Assembly: GCA_022833215.1 (NCBI GenBank)
Contig: JAIPUZ010000016.1
Span: 1 to 33,702 of the forward strand
From: Mesorhizobium sp.
GTDB taxonomy: Bacteria > Pseudomonadota > Alphaproteobacteria > Rhizobiales > Rhizobiaceae
Length of the DNA: 33,702 bases
Direction of reading: 5' to 3'
Part shown: positions 9,265-18,487 of the stretch, piece after piece
How the letters are laid out: the number at the start of each line of letters is the position of its first letter
Position numbering within the stretch: position 1 is the first letter of the stretch
Translations under genes and position numbers: made by a program
Notes under the pieces: generated by a model
Seen by the model: only the letters and a program-made list of their open reading frames with translations
Told to the model about the DNA's origin: nothing
Databases searched by the model: none

Positions 9265-9536
9265 GGTGCCTGATAGGCTTCTGATCGTGGCTTTTAGCGG
9301 GCAGCGCGCAAAATTCGGTCCGGATGCCGCACCGTGCCGGACAGGTTTTGATGGGAATTACCCATTTGCCAGCCGCAGCCGCGCAGCACACCGAGCCTGA
9401 CTGTCCTGCCTTGCTGCGATCAGGGCCGTGCCGACGGCGTCCAGACCGCCGGTATCCGGCAATTCGACAGGGCGTCTGTCTCGTAAACTGCTGAAACGCT
9501 GTGGCGCGATGCGTCGGCCATCCTAAACAGCGCAAC
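9265..9536. other. intergenic stretch without a recognised gene
   Basis: Between the CAP lipoprotein and the TadG-like gene, both on the minus strand. I see no open frame with a ribosome site and family-like sequence. A GTCCGG / CCGGAC pair of arms near 9320-9345 might form a hairpin. The promoter of the CAP gene should lie here, but I found no convincing -35/-10 pair. Confidence 0.5.
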
Positions 9537-9565
9537 AGGCCCGGAGCGTTGCAGCATCCGGGCCT
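9537..9565 (-). terminator. hairpin downstream of the TadG-like gene
   Basis: A perfect 9-bp inverted repeat AGGCCCGGA / TCCGGGCCT with an 11-base loop, 17 bases past the stop at 9583. No T-run follows on the minus strand, so it is a possible intrinsic or rho-assisted terminator rather than a classical one. Confidence 0.5.
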
Positions 9566-9582
9566 TGCTTCATCGATGACGA

Positions 9583-11508
9583 TCAGCTTGTGATGCGCAG
9601 GTTGGACAGTTCGTCTGCGATTTCGCGGAACGCGTTCGACAGATCGTTGCCGGAAGCGTTCCAGAACAGCTTGGCCGCTTTGGAGGGATCGTCCGGATCG
9701 CGCCGGTTGCGCGAGTCGGAGGAGCATTTCTTCAAGCCGGCGATCTGGTCCCGCACCTTGGAATCCTTCTTTGCCTCGGCTTCGAGGTCGAGCCCCACCG
9801 TCATGATTATTACGCCCGAGGATTTGGCGTTCTGGCACAGGATCTGAAGCTTGTCGTTCATGGCCCTCGAATAGTTATCATTCGTGTACAGCGTCTTGTT
9901 GAAGCTGTTGCTCAGACCGAGGAACAGGCGGCCATAATCATACGGTTTGCTGTAGGGGAGGAGGAACCCGTAATCGCCGTAGATCGATCTGACGCTGTTG
10001 TTGTCGACAGCAGCGGCGGTCGATCCGTTGAGCCGGCGGACGCTGTTGGGTGTGTAGTAGGTGTTCGCACCATCGGTCAGCACGATCACCACCTTGTCGT
10101 TACCGCGGTCCGTCTCGGGCCTTCCTTCGGTGAAAGGCTCTCCGCTGGAGAGCACGCGCCAGCCCCATGCAAGGCCGCTGCCCACGCTGGTGCCGCCGAG
10201 CGGTTCCATGGCGGAGATGGCATCCTTGATCTGCTTCATGCCGGCCGCATTGGTGACGTCGACCAGAGGCGTGATCGGCTGGGTGGTGCAGTTGGCGTTG
10301 GGCCCGTTACCCTGTTCCATCTTGTGCGAGCCATAGGGCGCAACATAGCCATATTGCGTGCCGGCCGTATTGCGCATGTCGAAGTACTTGCGCATGTCGT
10401 GCGGTGCGCGATTGCTGTTGCTGTTGTTTTTTTCCGATGGATCCCAGAACAGCGTGTTTTTCGACGAATCCGAGCTGCTGACGATCTTCGTGATCCAGTC
10501 GTTATAACCGTTGCTGGAATCGTCGGGATAGAACATCGGAACAAACAGCGTTGCCGGGTTTCCTTCGCGCGGGCGTTCGTCGGTCACGTCGTAGGGGTAC
10601 GGCCTTTGCTCAACGCAACCTTCCCACTCCGCATAGGGCAGTGTCTCCTTCCTGGCGTTGTCCTTATAGTATTTCAGCTCGTTGAAGAGACTGAAGCGGG
10701 TAACGATCTGGTTTTCCTGCTCTTTCCAGTCGCTGCCGCTTTTGATGTAAACGTCGTCCTTCTTGACTATTTTCCGATTGGTCCAGTTGAACGTGAAAGA
10801 CGACCAGTTAAAATTCTCATGATGGATGGGCGATACTCCCCGCGTATCCATCCAGGACGCATCCTTGTTGGATTTGCCGACATTGACCGAGGAAGCGAAA
10901 GGTATCACCGCGAACTGGATGGGCTTTTCAAGCTGCCTCACGCTGTCAGCCTGATTGACCATGGTGGTGATCAGCTCGTCGGCGGCCTTTTTCAGCAGTT
11001 CCATGCGTGTCAGGGGCGAACCGCTGCCCTTTTCCTTCATCGAACCGGAATTATCGAGCACCAGTGCGACTTCCAGCGTGTTTTTCAGGCGCACCTCGGA
11101 ACAGGTCCTGAAGTCGAAGTCCCGCGATTCCCTGCCCATCAGCTTGGCGGAAACGGGCAGGAAATAGGGCGAATAGTTCAGTGTGGCGCACATCTCCATG
11201 GTGCCGCCGCCGACCACCTGGCTCGGAAGCCGGACGCTGAGAGTGCTCCTGGCGGGAGAGACGTGGCGCAGATTGGCGAAATAGAAGTCGTTCGCGTAGG
11301 CGATTGCCTGTGCGTCGGTTATTCCCGTCTGAAGTTCGCGGGCCGTGGCGATGTTGGCCGTATCGAGCGCGTTTTGCGTGTCGAGCCGCTGACGCGACAT
11401 TTCTGAGTAGTCGACGGCAAGCGCCACCGCACCCATCAAAGGCGCCATGATCAGGCCCGTAATCATGGCATAGTTGCCGCGCCTGTCGGACAGGAATTTC
11501 TGCAACAT
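9583..11508 (-). CDS. TadG-like protein with von Willebrand factor A domain
   Basis: A 641-residue protein of the Tad pilus TadE/TadG type. Residues 1-35 (RRGNYAMITGLIMAPLMGAV) are the typical N-terminal membrane segment of putative Flp pilus assembly proteins, followed by the DTANIATAREL helix. From about residue 145 there is a von Willebrand A domain whose metal-site motif DNSGS is at 152-156, with VVIVLTDGAN as the later strand. A long polar insertion (about 200-400, rich in N, S, K, W and Y) separates these parts. Membrane anchored, most of it outside the cytoplasm. No other tad or flp gene is nearby, so it may be an orphan TadG-like surface protein rather than part of a pilus locus. Confidence 0.85.
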   Translation of the reverse strand: MLQKFLSDRRGNYAMITGLIMAPLMGAVALAVDYSEMSRQRLDTQNALDTANIATARELQTGITDAQAIAYANDFYFANLRHVSPARSTLSVRLPSQVVGGGTMEMCATLNYSPYFLPVSAKLMGRESRDFDFRTCSEVRLKNTLEVALVLDNSGSMKEKGSGSPLTRMELLKKAADELITTMVNQADSVRQLEKPIQFAVIPFASSVNVGKSNKDASWMDTRGVSPIHHENFNWSSFTFNWTNRKIVKKDDVYIKSGSDWKEQENQIVTRFSLFNELKYYKDNARKETLPYAEWEGCVEQRPYPYDVTDERPREGNPATLFVPMFYPDDSSNGYNDWITKIVSSSDSSKNTLFWDPSEKNNSNSNRAPHDMRKYFDMRNTAGTQYGYVAPYGSHKMEQGNGPNANCTTQPITPLVDVTNAAGMKQIKDAISAMEPLGGTSVGSGLAWGWRVLSSGEPFTEGRPETDRGNDKVVIVLTDGANTYYTPNSVRRLNGSTAAAVDNNSVRSIYGDYGFLLPYSKPYDYGRLFLGLSNSFNKTLYTNDNYSRAMNDKLQILCQNAKSSGVIIMTVGLDLEAEAKKDSKVRDQIAGLKKCSSDSRNRRDPDDPSKAAKLFWNASGNDLSNAFREIADELSNLRITS

Positions 11509-11739
11509 CTGGCTATAGCCCCCGCTGCCAAATCAACGTATCGGGATGACCATCGCAGAAACGGTTAAATTTCGCGTTTGCAGAATCGACCAAAAATGAA
11601 GCCGGTTTTTCAGGCGGCATTAACCAGTCATGCCGGCGCCGGAACAGGAATGCTGATGACAGCACGCGGCGCATCGGCTAATCCGGGCGCTCGAAGCCAC
11701 CACCCGACGATCTCCCAAGCCACGGACGCGCCAGCCGAC

Positions 11740-12600
11740 ATGACGGTTCCATTTCCCATCATTTCCTCGCTCGAAGCCATATCGGGACGCTACGCCGCGC
11801 TGCTTTGCGATGTATGGGGCGTGGTTCACAATGGCGTCGAGCACTTTCCGCAAGCCACAGCGGCGCTTGCGGCCGCGCGTGCACGCGGCGTGGCGGTCGT
11901 GATGATCACCAATTCGCCGCGGCTGGGAGCGGACGTCACCACGCAGATGCGGGCCATCGGAGTTCCGGAGGGAACTTATGACCGGCTGGTCAGCTCCGGC
12001 GATGTCACGCGGGACCTGATCGCTGAGGCCCCCCGCCGGATTTTCCACATCGGTCCGGACCGGGACACCAACATCTATGACGGCCTCGACGTCGAACTTG
12101 TCGAGGATTTCGAGGCACAGGCCGTGGTCTGCACCGGGCCGTTCGACGACGAAACCGAGACCCCGGAAGATTATCACGAGCTGCTCGTGCGGCTGCGTTC
12201 ACGCAACCTGCCGTTCATCTGCGCCAACCCGGACATCGTGGTGGAGCGCGGCGACAGGCTGATCTGGTGCGCAGGCGCGATCGCGCGCGATTATGGGCAG
12301 ATGGGCGGGCGTACGCTGATTGCCGGAAAGCCCCATGCGCCGATCTACAAGGCGGCGCTGCGGGCTGCCGCCGAGGTTGTCGGGCGCGATCTTGAGCGTG
12401 GCGAAGTTCTTGCGATCGGCGACGGCATGATGACCGACATCAAGGGCGCGGCCGACAATGGCATCGATGCGCTTTACATTTCCGGGGGCATCCACGCCCG
12501 CGATTATGGCGACCCGCTCGCACCCGATCCGCGCAAGCTTCAGGAATTTCTGGAAAAGCATGGCTACGCCCCCGCGGCGGTCATGCCCCGGCTGCAATAG
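11740..12600 (+). CDS. TIGR01459 family HAD-like hydrolase
   Basis: A 286-residue HAD superfamily protein of the NagD-like class. Motif I reads LLCDVWGVVHNG (Asp24), where the second aspartate of the usual DxD is a tryptophan, a feature I associate with this family. MITNSPR is motif II, and GDGMMTDIKGA near the C-terminus is motif IV. The substrate is unknown. I chose ATG 11740 because the family-like sequence PFPIISSLEAISGRYAALL starts there and the length fits; the frame is open to 11578 with a low-complexity extension that might still be translated, and the ribosome site at 11740 is weak. It is 9 bases upstream of ribF, probably one transcript. Confidence 0.85.
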   Translation: MTVPFPIISSLEAISGRYAALLCDVWGVVHNGVEHFPQATAALAAARARGVAVVMITNSPRLGADVTTQMRAIGVPEGTYDRLVSSGDVTRDLIAEAPRRIFHIGPDRDTNIYDGLDVELVEDFEAQAVVCTGPFDDETETPEDYHELLVRLRSRNLPFICANPDIVVERGDRLIWCAGAIARDYGQMGGRTLIAGKPHAPIYKAALRAAAEVVGRDLERGEVLAIGDGMMTDIKGAADNGIDALYISGGIHARDYGDPLAPDPRKLQEFLEKHGYAPAAVMPRLQ

Positions 12601-12609
12601 GGCCTTCCC

Positions 12610-13584
12610 ATGCTTGCGCGTATTGCCGGAGATGTGACGCTGCCCGCTCACCTGCGTGGCGGCGTTGTGGCGATCGGAAACTTCGATGGCGTTCACCGGG
12701 GGCATCAGGCCGTGCTCGAACGTGCGCTTCAGGAAGCGCAAAAGCGCGGCGTTCCGGCACTCGTTCTTACATTCCATCCGCATCCCCGGCAGTTTTTTCG
12801 CCCGCAGGTGCCGCTGTTCGTCCTGACGCCGTCGGAAATGAAGGCGAAGCTGCTGGACAGGCTCGGCTTCGCCGCAGTGGTCGAGCAGGAATTCACATCC
12901 GGATTTTCCACCAAGTCGGCCGAGGATTTCGTTGCGACGATCCTCCAGGACAATCTCGGAATCTGTCACGCCGTGACCGGCTTCAATTTCCATTTCGGCA
13001 AAAACCGCCAGGGCGGGCCGGCTTTCCTGATGGATGCCGGCAAGCGACATGGATTTGGAGTGACGCTGGTCGATGCGTTCCGCGACGAAGGCGCGCAAAT
13101 CATATCGTCGAGCCGCATTCGCGAATTGCTCGCGCAGGGCGATGTGGAGCAGGCCGCCGGACTGCTCGGCTATCGTTTTACTGTATGCGGCAAGGTCATC
13201 GACGGACAGAAGCTCGGTCGAACGCTGGGCTTTCCCACGGCGAACATGTGCCTGCCGTCAGAGGTCGAACTGCGCGAGGGCATCTATGCCGTGAGATTTC
13301 GCCGCGCCGACGGAAGTCTGCATGACGGTGTCGCCAGTTTCGGCCGCCGTCCGACCGTTGGCGACAACGGGGCGCCGCTGCTCGAAACATTCGTGTTCGA
13401 TTTCTCGGGCAATCTCTATGGAGAGGTCTGTGAAGTTTCGTTCTTCAGCTATCTGCGCGGTGAAGAAAAATTTGACGGTCTGGAATCGCTCGTCGCGCAG
13501 ATGAGGCGCGACGAGCAGGAGGCCAGGGCGGTTCTGGCAGGGGTGCGGCCGCTGTCGGAACTCGACGCGGCCATAAGCTTCTGA
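12610..13584 (+). CDS. ribF: bifunctional riboflavin kinase / FAD synthetase
   Basis: A 324-residue enzyme that phosphorylates riboflavin to FMN and adenylates FMN to FAD in the cytosol. The N-terminal adenylyltransferase domain has GNFDGVHRGH (23-32), the TFHPHP motif and GFNFHFGKNRQG. The C-terminal flavokinase domain has GRTLGFPTANM, then GIYAV, SFGRRPTVG and SYLRGEEKF. Both domains look complete. It follows the HAD gene by 9 bases and converges on the HdeD gene with only 8 bases between the stops. Confidence 0.96.
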   Translation: MLARIAGDVTLPAHLRGGVVAIGNFDGVHRGHQAVLERALQEAQKRGVPALVLTFHPHPRQFFRPQVPLFVLTPSEMKAKLLDRLGFAAVVEQEFTSGFSTKSAEDFVATILQDNLGICHAVTGFNFHFGKNRQGGPAFLMDAGKRHGFGVTLVDAFRDEGAQIISSSRIRELLAQGDVEQAAGLLGYRFTVCGKVIDGQKLGRTLGFPTANMCLPSEVELREGIYAVRFRRADGSLHDGVASFGRRPTVGDNGAPLLETFVFDFSGNLYGEVCEVSFFSYLRGEEKFDGLESLVAQMRRDEQEARAVLAGVRPLSELDAAISF

Positions 13585-13592
13585 GCTTGCCC

Positions 13593-14147
13593 CTACTTCT
13601 TGATGGCAAGGCCGAAGGCGATGAAGGCCCATCCCTGGAAGATCAGGTCAACGGCCAGGAACAGGCCAAGCACCCACAGGCTGTTCACCGGCCAGCCGAG
13701 CGCAATCACCAGACCCGCAAGGATGGTGACCACGCCGGCGGTGACGATCCAGCCGGAACCTTTCTGTTCCCAGTTCTGATAGCCGACCCAGGCGCGCAAA
13801 GCTCCCGATGCGACCAGCGAAACTGCCAGCAGGAAGGTAAGTGCGGCGGAGGCGAGAACGGGATTGTAGAAGGCGAAGATACCGGCCAGCGCGTAGAGCA
13901 GGCCGCTGGCGAGCCACAGGAAGAACCGGCCCCAGGTTTTCACGCCAAAGGCATGGACGATCTCGATAACGCCCGAAAACAGCATCAGCCAGCCGACGAC
14001 ATAGACCGATGCCACCGTCGCGATGAACAGATTGCCGAACGCGATGCCGCCGAGAATGAGGAGCAGCACGCCAAGCGCCACGAACCATCCCCATTTGCCG
14101 CGAACCTCGTCGGTAATCTCGTTAAGTGTCTTGCTTTCCAAACTCAT
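13593..14147 (-). CDS. HdeD family (DUF308) membrane protein
   Basis: A 184-residue inner-membrane protein with about six hydrophobic segments, typical of the HdeD/DUF308 family (WGWFVALGVLLLILGGIAF, WLMLFSGVIEIVHAF, LALIFQGWAF-like closing helix). E. coli HdeD is linked to acid resistance at high cell density; here the role is only inferred. The start ATG 14147 has AGGAGAGG at good spacing. The divergent region 14148-14313 shared with mipA holds a perfect TATAAT on the minus strand (14230-14225), but no good -35 at the right distance. Confidence 0.88.
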   Translation of the reverse strand: MSLESKTLNEITDEVRGKWGWFVALGVLLLILGGIAFGNLFIATVASVYVVGWLMLFSGVIEIVHAFGVKTWGRFFLWLASGLLYALAGIFAFYNPVLASAALTFLLAVSLVASGALRAWVGYQNWEQKGSGWIVTAGVVTILAGLVIALGWPVNSLWVLGLFLAVDLIFQGWAFIAFGLAIKK

Positions 14148-14313
14148 GGTACCTCTCCTGATTGAGAACCCGTCCATAGCGGTAAGCTAGTGTAGGCGAT
14201 GCATAGCGTCCAGCGGGTTGTGTCATTATAAAGCCGCGAATTTAAAGCAAATTTTACCAAACTTCGCGCAACAGTTGTCTCAACTCCCATTTGTATTGCG
14301 TTGACGGTGAGAC

Positions 14314-15123
14314 ATGCGTGCGTTGAAATCCACATCCGTCCTGGCGGCTTTGATCGCTTTCGGCATTCCCGCAACCGCCATGGCAGGGGAAGGCATCGGC
14401 GGATGGCTCTCAGGCGACTGGTACCTGACGGTCGGCGCGACCGTCCTGACCGCGCCCGACTTCGAGGGCAGCAAGAAATACATGCTCAGCGCCTCGCCCA
14501 TTGTTTCGCTGGGCAAGGCCGGAAATCCGGTGCGCTTCTCCTCGCGCAACGACAATATCTCGCTGGCGCTGGTCGATCAGGGTGACCTGCGGGCCGGTGT
14601 CGCCGGGAAATTCCTGTGGAAGCGCGACAATGACGAGGATGGGGTGCGCGGGCTCGATCCGGTCAAATGGGGCGGCGAGATTGGCGGCTTCTTCGAATTC
14701 TATCCGCTGGACTGGGTGCGAATGCGCGCAGAAGTGCGGCAGGGGGTCCGTGCCCACAAGGGCGTCGTCGCCGATATCGCGGTCGATGCATTTCACGATG
14801 TGACGCCGGAAGTGCGCATCTCGGGCGGGCCGCGCGCATCCTTCGCGTCCTCGAAATATTTCGACGCCTATTATGGCGTCAGTTCGGACGAGCACGACAG
14901 AACGGGTATCAGCGAATACGATCCGGGCGGCGGAGTCCGTTCGCTGGGCATAGGTGGCGCGGTAACATGGAAGGTGTCCGATCCTGTCACCACCAGTGTC
15001 TTCGGTGAATACTCACGTCTCATGGGGCCGGCGGCCGATTCCAGCATCGTGCGCGAGCGCGGTTCCCGCAATCAGTTCACGATGGGTGTTTCGGCCACCT
15101 ATCGCTTCGACTTTACGATGTAG
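14314..15123 (+). CDS. MipA/OmpV family outer membrane protein
   Basis: A 269-residue protein with a clear Sec signal peptide (cleavage likely after ATAMA, residue 24). The mature part has alternating strand patterns of a small beta-barrel: GDWYLTVGATVLTAPDFEGS, a conserved start in this family, and a closing MGVSATYRFDF. MipA in E. coli scaffolds murein enzymes; OmpV has roles in transport, so the function here is open. The final two residues (TM) follow the usual terminal aromatic, a slight departure from the barrel end rule. It is expressed from the divergent region shared with hdeD and has no obvious operon partner. Confidence 0.87.
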   Translation: MRALKSTSVLAALIAFGIPATAMAGEGIGGWLSGDWYLTVGATVLTAPDFEGSKKYMLSASPIVSLGKAGNPVRFSSRNDNISLALVDQGDLRAGVAGKFLWKRDNDEDGVRGLDPVKWGGEIGGFFEFYPLDWVRMRAEVRQGVRAHKGVVADIAVDAFHDVTPEVRISGGPRASFASSKYFDAYYGVSSDEHDRTGISEYDPGGGVRSLGIGGAVTWKVSDPVTTSVFGEYSRLMGPAADSSIVRERGSRNQFTMGVSATYRFDFTM

Positions 15124-15352
15124 CGGCTTTATTCTTGACCGTTCATGAGTTAGAAGCGCGGCCATGACACGCCAGCCGCGCCATGCCGCGTTCGCGATAC
15201 GAATTACCAGCCCGGTGTTCCGGGCGGGCTGAGGTGAAACTCGCCTGCCGGAGCCGCCGGGAATTGTGGCGCGCGCAACCCGCGCATTTTCCAGAAATTG
15301 TGAATTTCAGGCCCAGCGTCCGTTACGACCGGGCAACCGATATGGCGAACCG

Positions 15353-18325
15353 ATGACCGATACCGTCGATACGATCGATTATTCCAGGACACTCTATCTG
15401 CCGCAGACGAATTTCCCGATGCGCGGCGGGCTGCCCGAGAAGGAGCCGCAGATCGTGGCCCGCTGGCAGGAGATGGACCTTTACAGGCTGCTGCGCGAGG
15501 ATGCCGCCGGCCGGCCGAAATATGTGCTGCATGACGGCCCGCCCTATGCCAACGGCACCATCCACATCGGCCACGCGCTGAACAAGATCCTCAAGGATGT
15601 CATCACCCGCTCGTTCCAGATGCGCGGCTATGACTCCAACTATGTTCCGGGCTGGGACTGCCACGGCCTGCCGATCGAATGGAAGATCGAGGAAAAATAT
15701 CGCGCTGCCGGAAAGAACAAGGACGAGGTGCCGATCAACGAGTTCCGGCAGGAATGCCGTGAGTTCGCTCAGGCATGGATCGACGTGCAGACGCAGGAGT
15801 TCCTGCGGCTGGGCGTCATCGGCGACTTCAAGAAGCCTTACACGACGATGAATTTCCACGCCGAGGCGCGTATCGCCGGCGAGCTGCTGAAATTCGCCAT
15901 GTCGGGCCAGCTCTATCGCGGCTCCAAGCCAGTGATGTGGTCCGTGGTCGAGCGCACCGCGCTGGCCGAGGCCGAGGTCGAGTATCAGGACTATGAGAGC
16001 GACACGATCTGGGTGAAATTCCCGGTGGCAGCGGCCAATATATCCAACGCTCGGCGACAGAATGATCCAGAGAAAGCAGAACTGCGGCTTTCTCAGTTGC
16101 AGACTGCCTCTGTTGTGATTTGGACCACTACACCTTGGACAATCCCCGGAAATCGAGCCGTAGCCTACTCTCCGCGTATTGAGTACGGCCTCTATGAAAT
16201 CACCTCAGCTGAAAATGATTTCGGTCCCCGGCCGGGTGAAAAGGTGATTTTCGCGAATGCTTTGGCTGAGGATTGTGCTGTGAAAGCAAAGGTGACGCTC
16301 AGCCTTCTTACCCATCTCGGGCAAGACGAACTGGCAGCCATCACACTTGCCCACCCGCTCGCCGGTTTTGGCGGCGGTTATGAGTTCACGGTTCCGATGC
16401 TTGCCGGCGACCACGTCACCGATGATGCCGGTACGGGCTTCGTGCATACCGCGCCGGGGCACGGCCGCGAGGACTTCGACGCATGGATGGACGCAGCGCG
16501 TGACCTCGCCGCGCGGGGCATCGACACCGCCATTCCCTTCACAGTCGACGACGCCGGCTTCTTCACCAGAGATGCGCCGGGGTTAGGGCCAGACCGCGAA
16601 GGCGGGGCAGCGCGCGTCATCGACGACAACGGAAAGAAGGGCGATGCCAACAAGGCCGTGATCGAGGCGCTGATCGGCAAGAACATGCTGTTCGCGCGCG
16701 GGCGGCTCAAGCACTCCTATCCGCATTCGTGGCGTTCCAAGAAGCCGGTGATCTTCCGCAACACGCCGCAATGGTTCGTCTACATGGACAAGGACCTTGG
16801 CGACGACACCACGCTGCGCTCGCGTGCGCTCAACGCCATCGACGCCACCCGTTTCGTGCCGGCGGCAGGGCAGACCCGGCTGCGCGCCATGATCGAGGAT
16901 CGGCCCGACTGGGTGCTGTCGCGCCAGCGCGCCTGGGGCGTGCCGATCTGCGTGTTCGCCGACGAGGAGGGCAATATCCTGAAGGACGAGGCCGTCAACG
17001 CCCGCATTCTCGAAGCCTTCGAGAAGGAAGGGGCCGATGCCTGGTTCGCCGAAGGCGCGCGCGAGCGCTTCCTCGGCTCGCGCGCCAGCGAGCCGTGGCG
17101 GATGGTGACCGACATTCTCGATGTCTGGTTCGATTCCGGTTCCACGCACACCTTCACGCTGGAGGATCGTCCCGACCTCAAATGGCCGGCCGACGTCTAT
17201 CTGGAAGGCTCGGACCAGCATCGCGGCTGGTTCCATTCCTCGCTGCTGGAAAGCTGCGGCACGCGGGGCAGGGCGCCCTACGACACGGTCGTTACCCATG
17301 GCTTCACCATGGATGAAGACGGTCGCAAGATGTCGAAGTCGCTCGGCAATGTCGTCGTTCCGCAGGAGGTGATGGCGAAATCGGGTGCCGATATCCTGCG
17401 CCTGTGGGTGATGACGACCGACTACTGGGAAGACCAGCGGCTCGGCAAGAACGTGCTGCAAACCAATATCGATGCCTATCGCAAGCTGCGCAACACGGTC
17501 CGCTGGATGCTGGGCACGCTTGCCCATGACGAGGGCGAGGACGTGCCGCTGGCGGACATGCCGGAACTGGAACGGCTGATGCTGCACCGGCTTGCCGAAC
17601 TCGATGAGGTCGTGCGCTCCGGCTATGACGGCTTCGAGTTCAAGCGAATCACCCGCGCGCTGCTCGACTTCATGGTGGTCGAACTGTCGGCCTTCTATTT
17701 CGATATCCGCAAGGATTCGCTCTATTGCGATGCGCCTTCCAGCCCGAAGCGGAAGGCGGCCGTCCAGGTGGTGCGCCATCTGTTCGACTGTCTGGCGACG
17801 TGGCTGGCGCCGATGCTGCCGTTCACCATGGAAGAGGCGTGGGGCGAACGCTATCCGCAGGCGCGTTCGGTGCATCTTGCACAGTTCCGGGAAATTCCGG
17901 CTGGCTGGCGCAACGATGAACTGGCCGCCAAGTGGCGCAAGGTGCGGCAGGTGCGCAGCGTCATCACCGGTGCGCTCGAATTGGAGCGGGCCAACAAGAC
18001 GATCGGTTCGTCGCTGGAAGCGGTCCCCGTCGTCTATGTAACCGACGAAGCGCTTCGGCAGGTTGTGCGAGACATCGACCTTGCCGAGATCAGCATCACC
18101 AGCGACCTGGTGGTTTCGGGTGAAGGCGCGCCTGCCGGTGCATTCACCTTGCGCGAGGTTCCCGGTGTCGCCGTGGTGATCGAAAAGGCCGTTGACCGGA
18201 ATCTGCGCAAATGCGCGCGTTCCTGGCGCTATACGGACGATGTCGGCAGCGATTCCGCGTTCCCGGATGTGTCGGCGCGGGACGCCAGCGTGCTGCGGGA
18301 ACTGCAGGCGCTCGGGCGCATCTAG
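15353..18325 (+). CDS. ileS: isoleucyl-tRNA synthetase
   Basis: A 990-residue class I synthetase that charges tRNA-Ile. HIGH is at 71-74 ([12 protein letters not shown]) and KMSKS at 659-663. The CP1 editing domain has [13 protein letters not shown]. The C-terminus keeps only one cysteine of the zinc motif of E. coli IleS ([13 protein letters not shown], then SARDAS), the form usual in alphaproteobacteria. I chose ATG 15353 ([14 protein letters not shown]); the frame is open to 15266 without family-like sequence. Odd feature: about 16041-16330, inside the editing domain, is only about 52% GC with codons unlike the rest of the gene. The upstream gap 15124-15352 contains a CCCGG-TGTT-CCGGG hairpin at 15211-15224 of unknown role. 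Confidence 0.97.
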   Translation: MTDTVDTIDYSRTLYLPQTNFPMRGGLPEKEPQIVARWQEMDLYRLLREDAAGRPKYVLHDGPPYANGTIHIGHALNKILKDVITRSFQMRGYDSNYVPGWDCHGLPIEWKIEEKYRAAGKNKDEVPINEFRQECREFAQAWIDVQTQEFLRLGVIGDFKKPYTTMNFHAEARIAGELLKFAMSGQLYRGSKPVMWSVVERTALAEAEVEYQDYESDTIWVKFPVAAANISNARRQNDPEKAELRLSQLQTASVVIWTTTPWTIPGNRAVAYSPRIEYGLYEITSAENDFGPRPGEKVIFANALAEDCAVKAKVTLSLLTHLGQDELAAITLAHPLAGFGGGYEFTVPMLAGDHVTDDAGTGFVHTAPGHGREDFDAWMDAARDLAARGIDTAIPFTVDDAGFFTRDAPGLGPDREGGAARVIDDNGKKGDANKAVIEALIGKNMLFARGRLKHSYPHSWRSKKPVIFRNTPQWFVYMDKDLGDDTTLRSRALNAIDATRFVPAAGQTRLRAMIEDRPDWVLSRQRAWGVPICVFADEEGNILKDEAVNARILEAFEKEGADAWFAEGARERFLGSRASEPWRMVTDILDVWFDSGSTHTFTLEDRPDLKWPADVYLEGSDQHRGWFHSSLLESCGTRGRAPYDTVVTHGFTMDEDGRKMSKSLGNVVVPQEVMAKSGADILRLWVMTTDYWEDQRLGKNVLQTNIDAYRKLRNTVRWMLGTLAHDEGEDVPLADMPELERLMLHRLAELDEVVRSGYDGFEFKRITRALLDFMVVELSAFYFDIRKDSLYCDAPSSPKRKAAVQVVRHLFDCLATWLAPMLPFTMEEAWGERYPQARSVHLAQFREIPAGWRNDELAAKWRKVRQVRSVITGALELERANKTIGSSLEAVPVVYVTDEALRQVVRDIDLAEISITSDLVVSGEGAPAGAFTLREVPGVAVVIEKAVDRNLRKCARSWRYTDDVGSDSAFPDVSARDASVLRELQALGRI

Positions 18326-18334
18326 CTGTGGCGC

Positions 18335-18365
18335 AGGGCAGCGCGTCGCCGCTACGCGTTGCCCT
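18335..18365 (+). terminator. hairpin downstream of ileS
   Basis: AGGGCAGCGCGT and ACGCGTTGCCCT pair over 12 bases with one G-T wobble around a 7-base loop, 9 bases after the ileS stop. No T-run follows, so termination is plausible but not proved by sequence. Confidence 0.5.
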
Positions 18366-18394
18366 CGCATCAAGGTTAAGGTAAAGACCACGGT

Positions 18395-18418
18395 TCCGGA
18401 CGACAAATTGTCGCCGGA
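18395..18418. repeat. near-palindrome upstream of lipoprotein gene
   Basis: TCCGG-A-CGACAA-A-TTGTCG-CCGGA: an 11-bp inverted repeat with a one-base bulge and a one-base centre. It lies about 70 bases before the lipoprotein start, where an operator could be. The spacer is too small for a good RNA hairpin loop, so DNA binding by a dimer is the more natural reading. No regulator is identified. Confidence 0.45.
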
Positions 18419-18487
18419 TTTACCATTACAAGGGCATGTTGGAATTCCGACAATGTCCGGCCGGCATCAATCAGGGGGCCGCTCTAA

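Noticed and set aside
8660-9838. A 392-residue minus-strand frame across the CAP lipoprotein gene
   Set aside because: It would run through the groESL promoter and CIRCE and overlaps the CAP and TadG-like genes in another frame.
14225-14230. TATAAT on the minus strand as the hdeD promoter
   Set aside because: No acceptable -35 hexamer lies 15-18 bases upstream in this AT-rich divergent region, so it is mentioned only within the hdeD entry.
16583-18406. A 607-residue minus-strand frame opposite ileS
   Set aside because: It mirrors ileS codon bias, lacks a ribosome site and family resemblance, and is a shadow frame.
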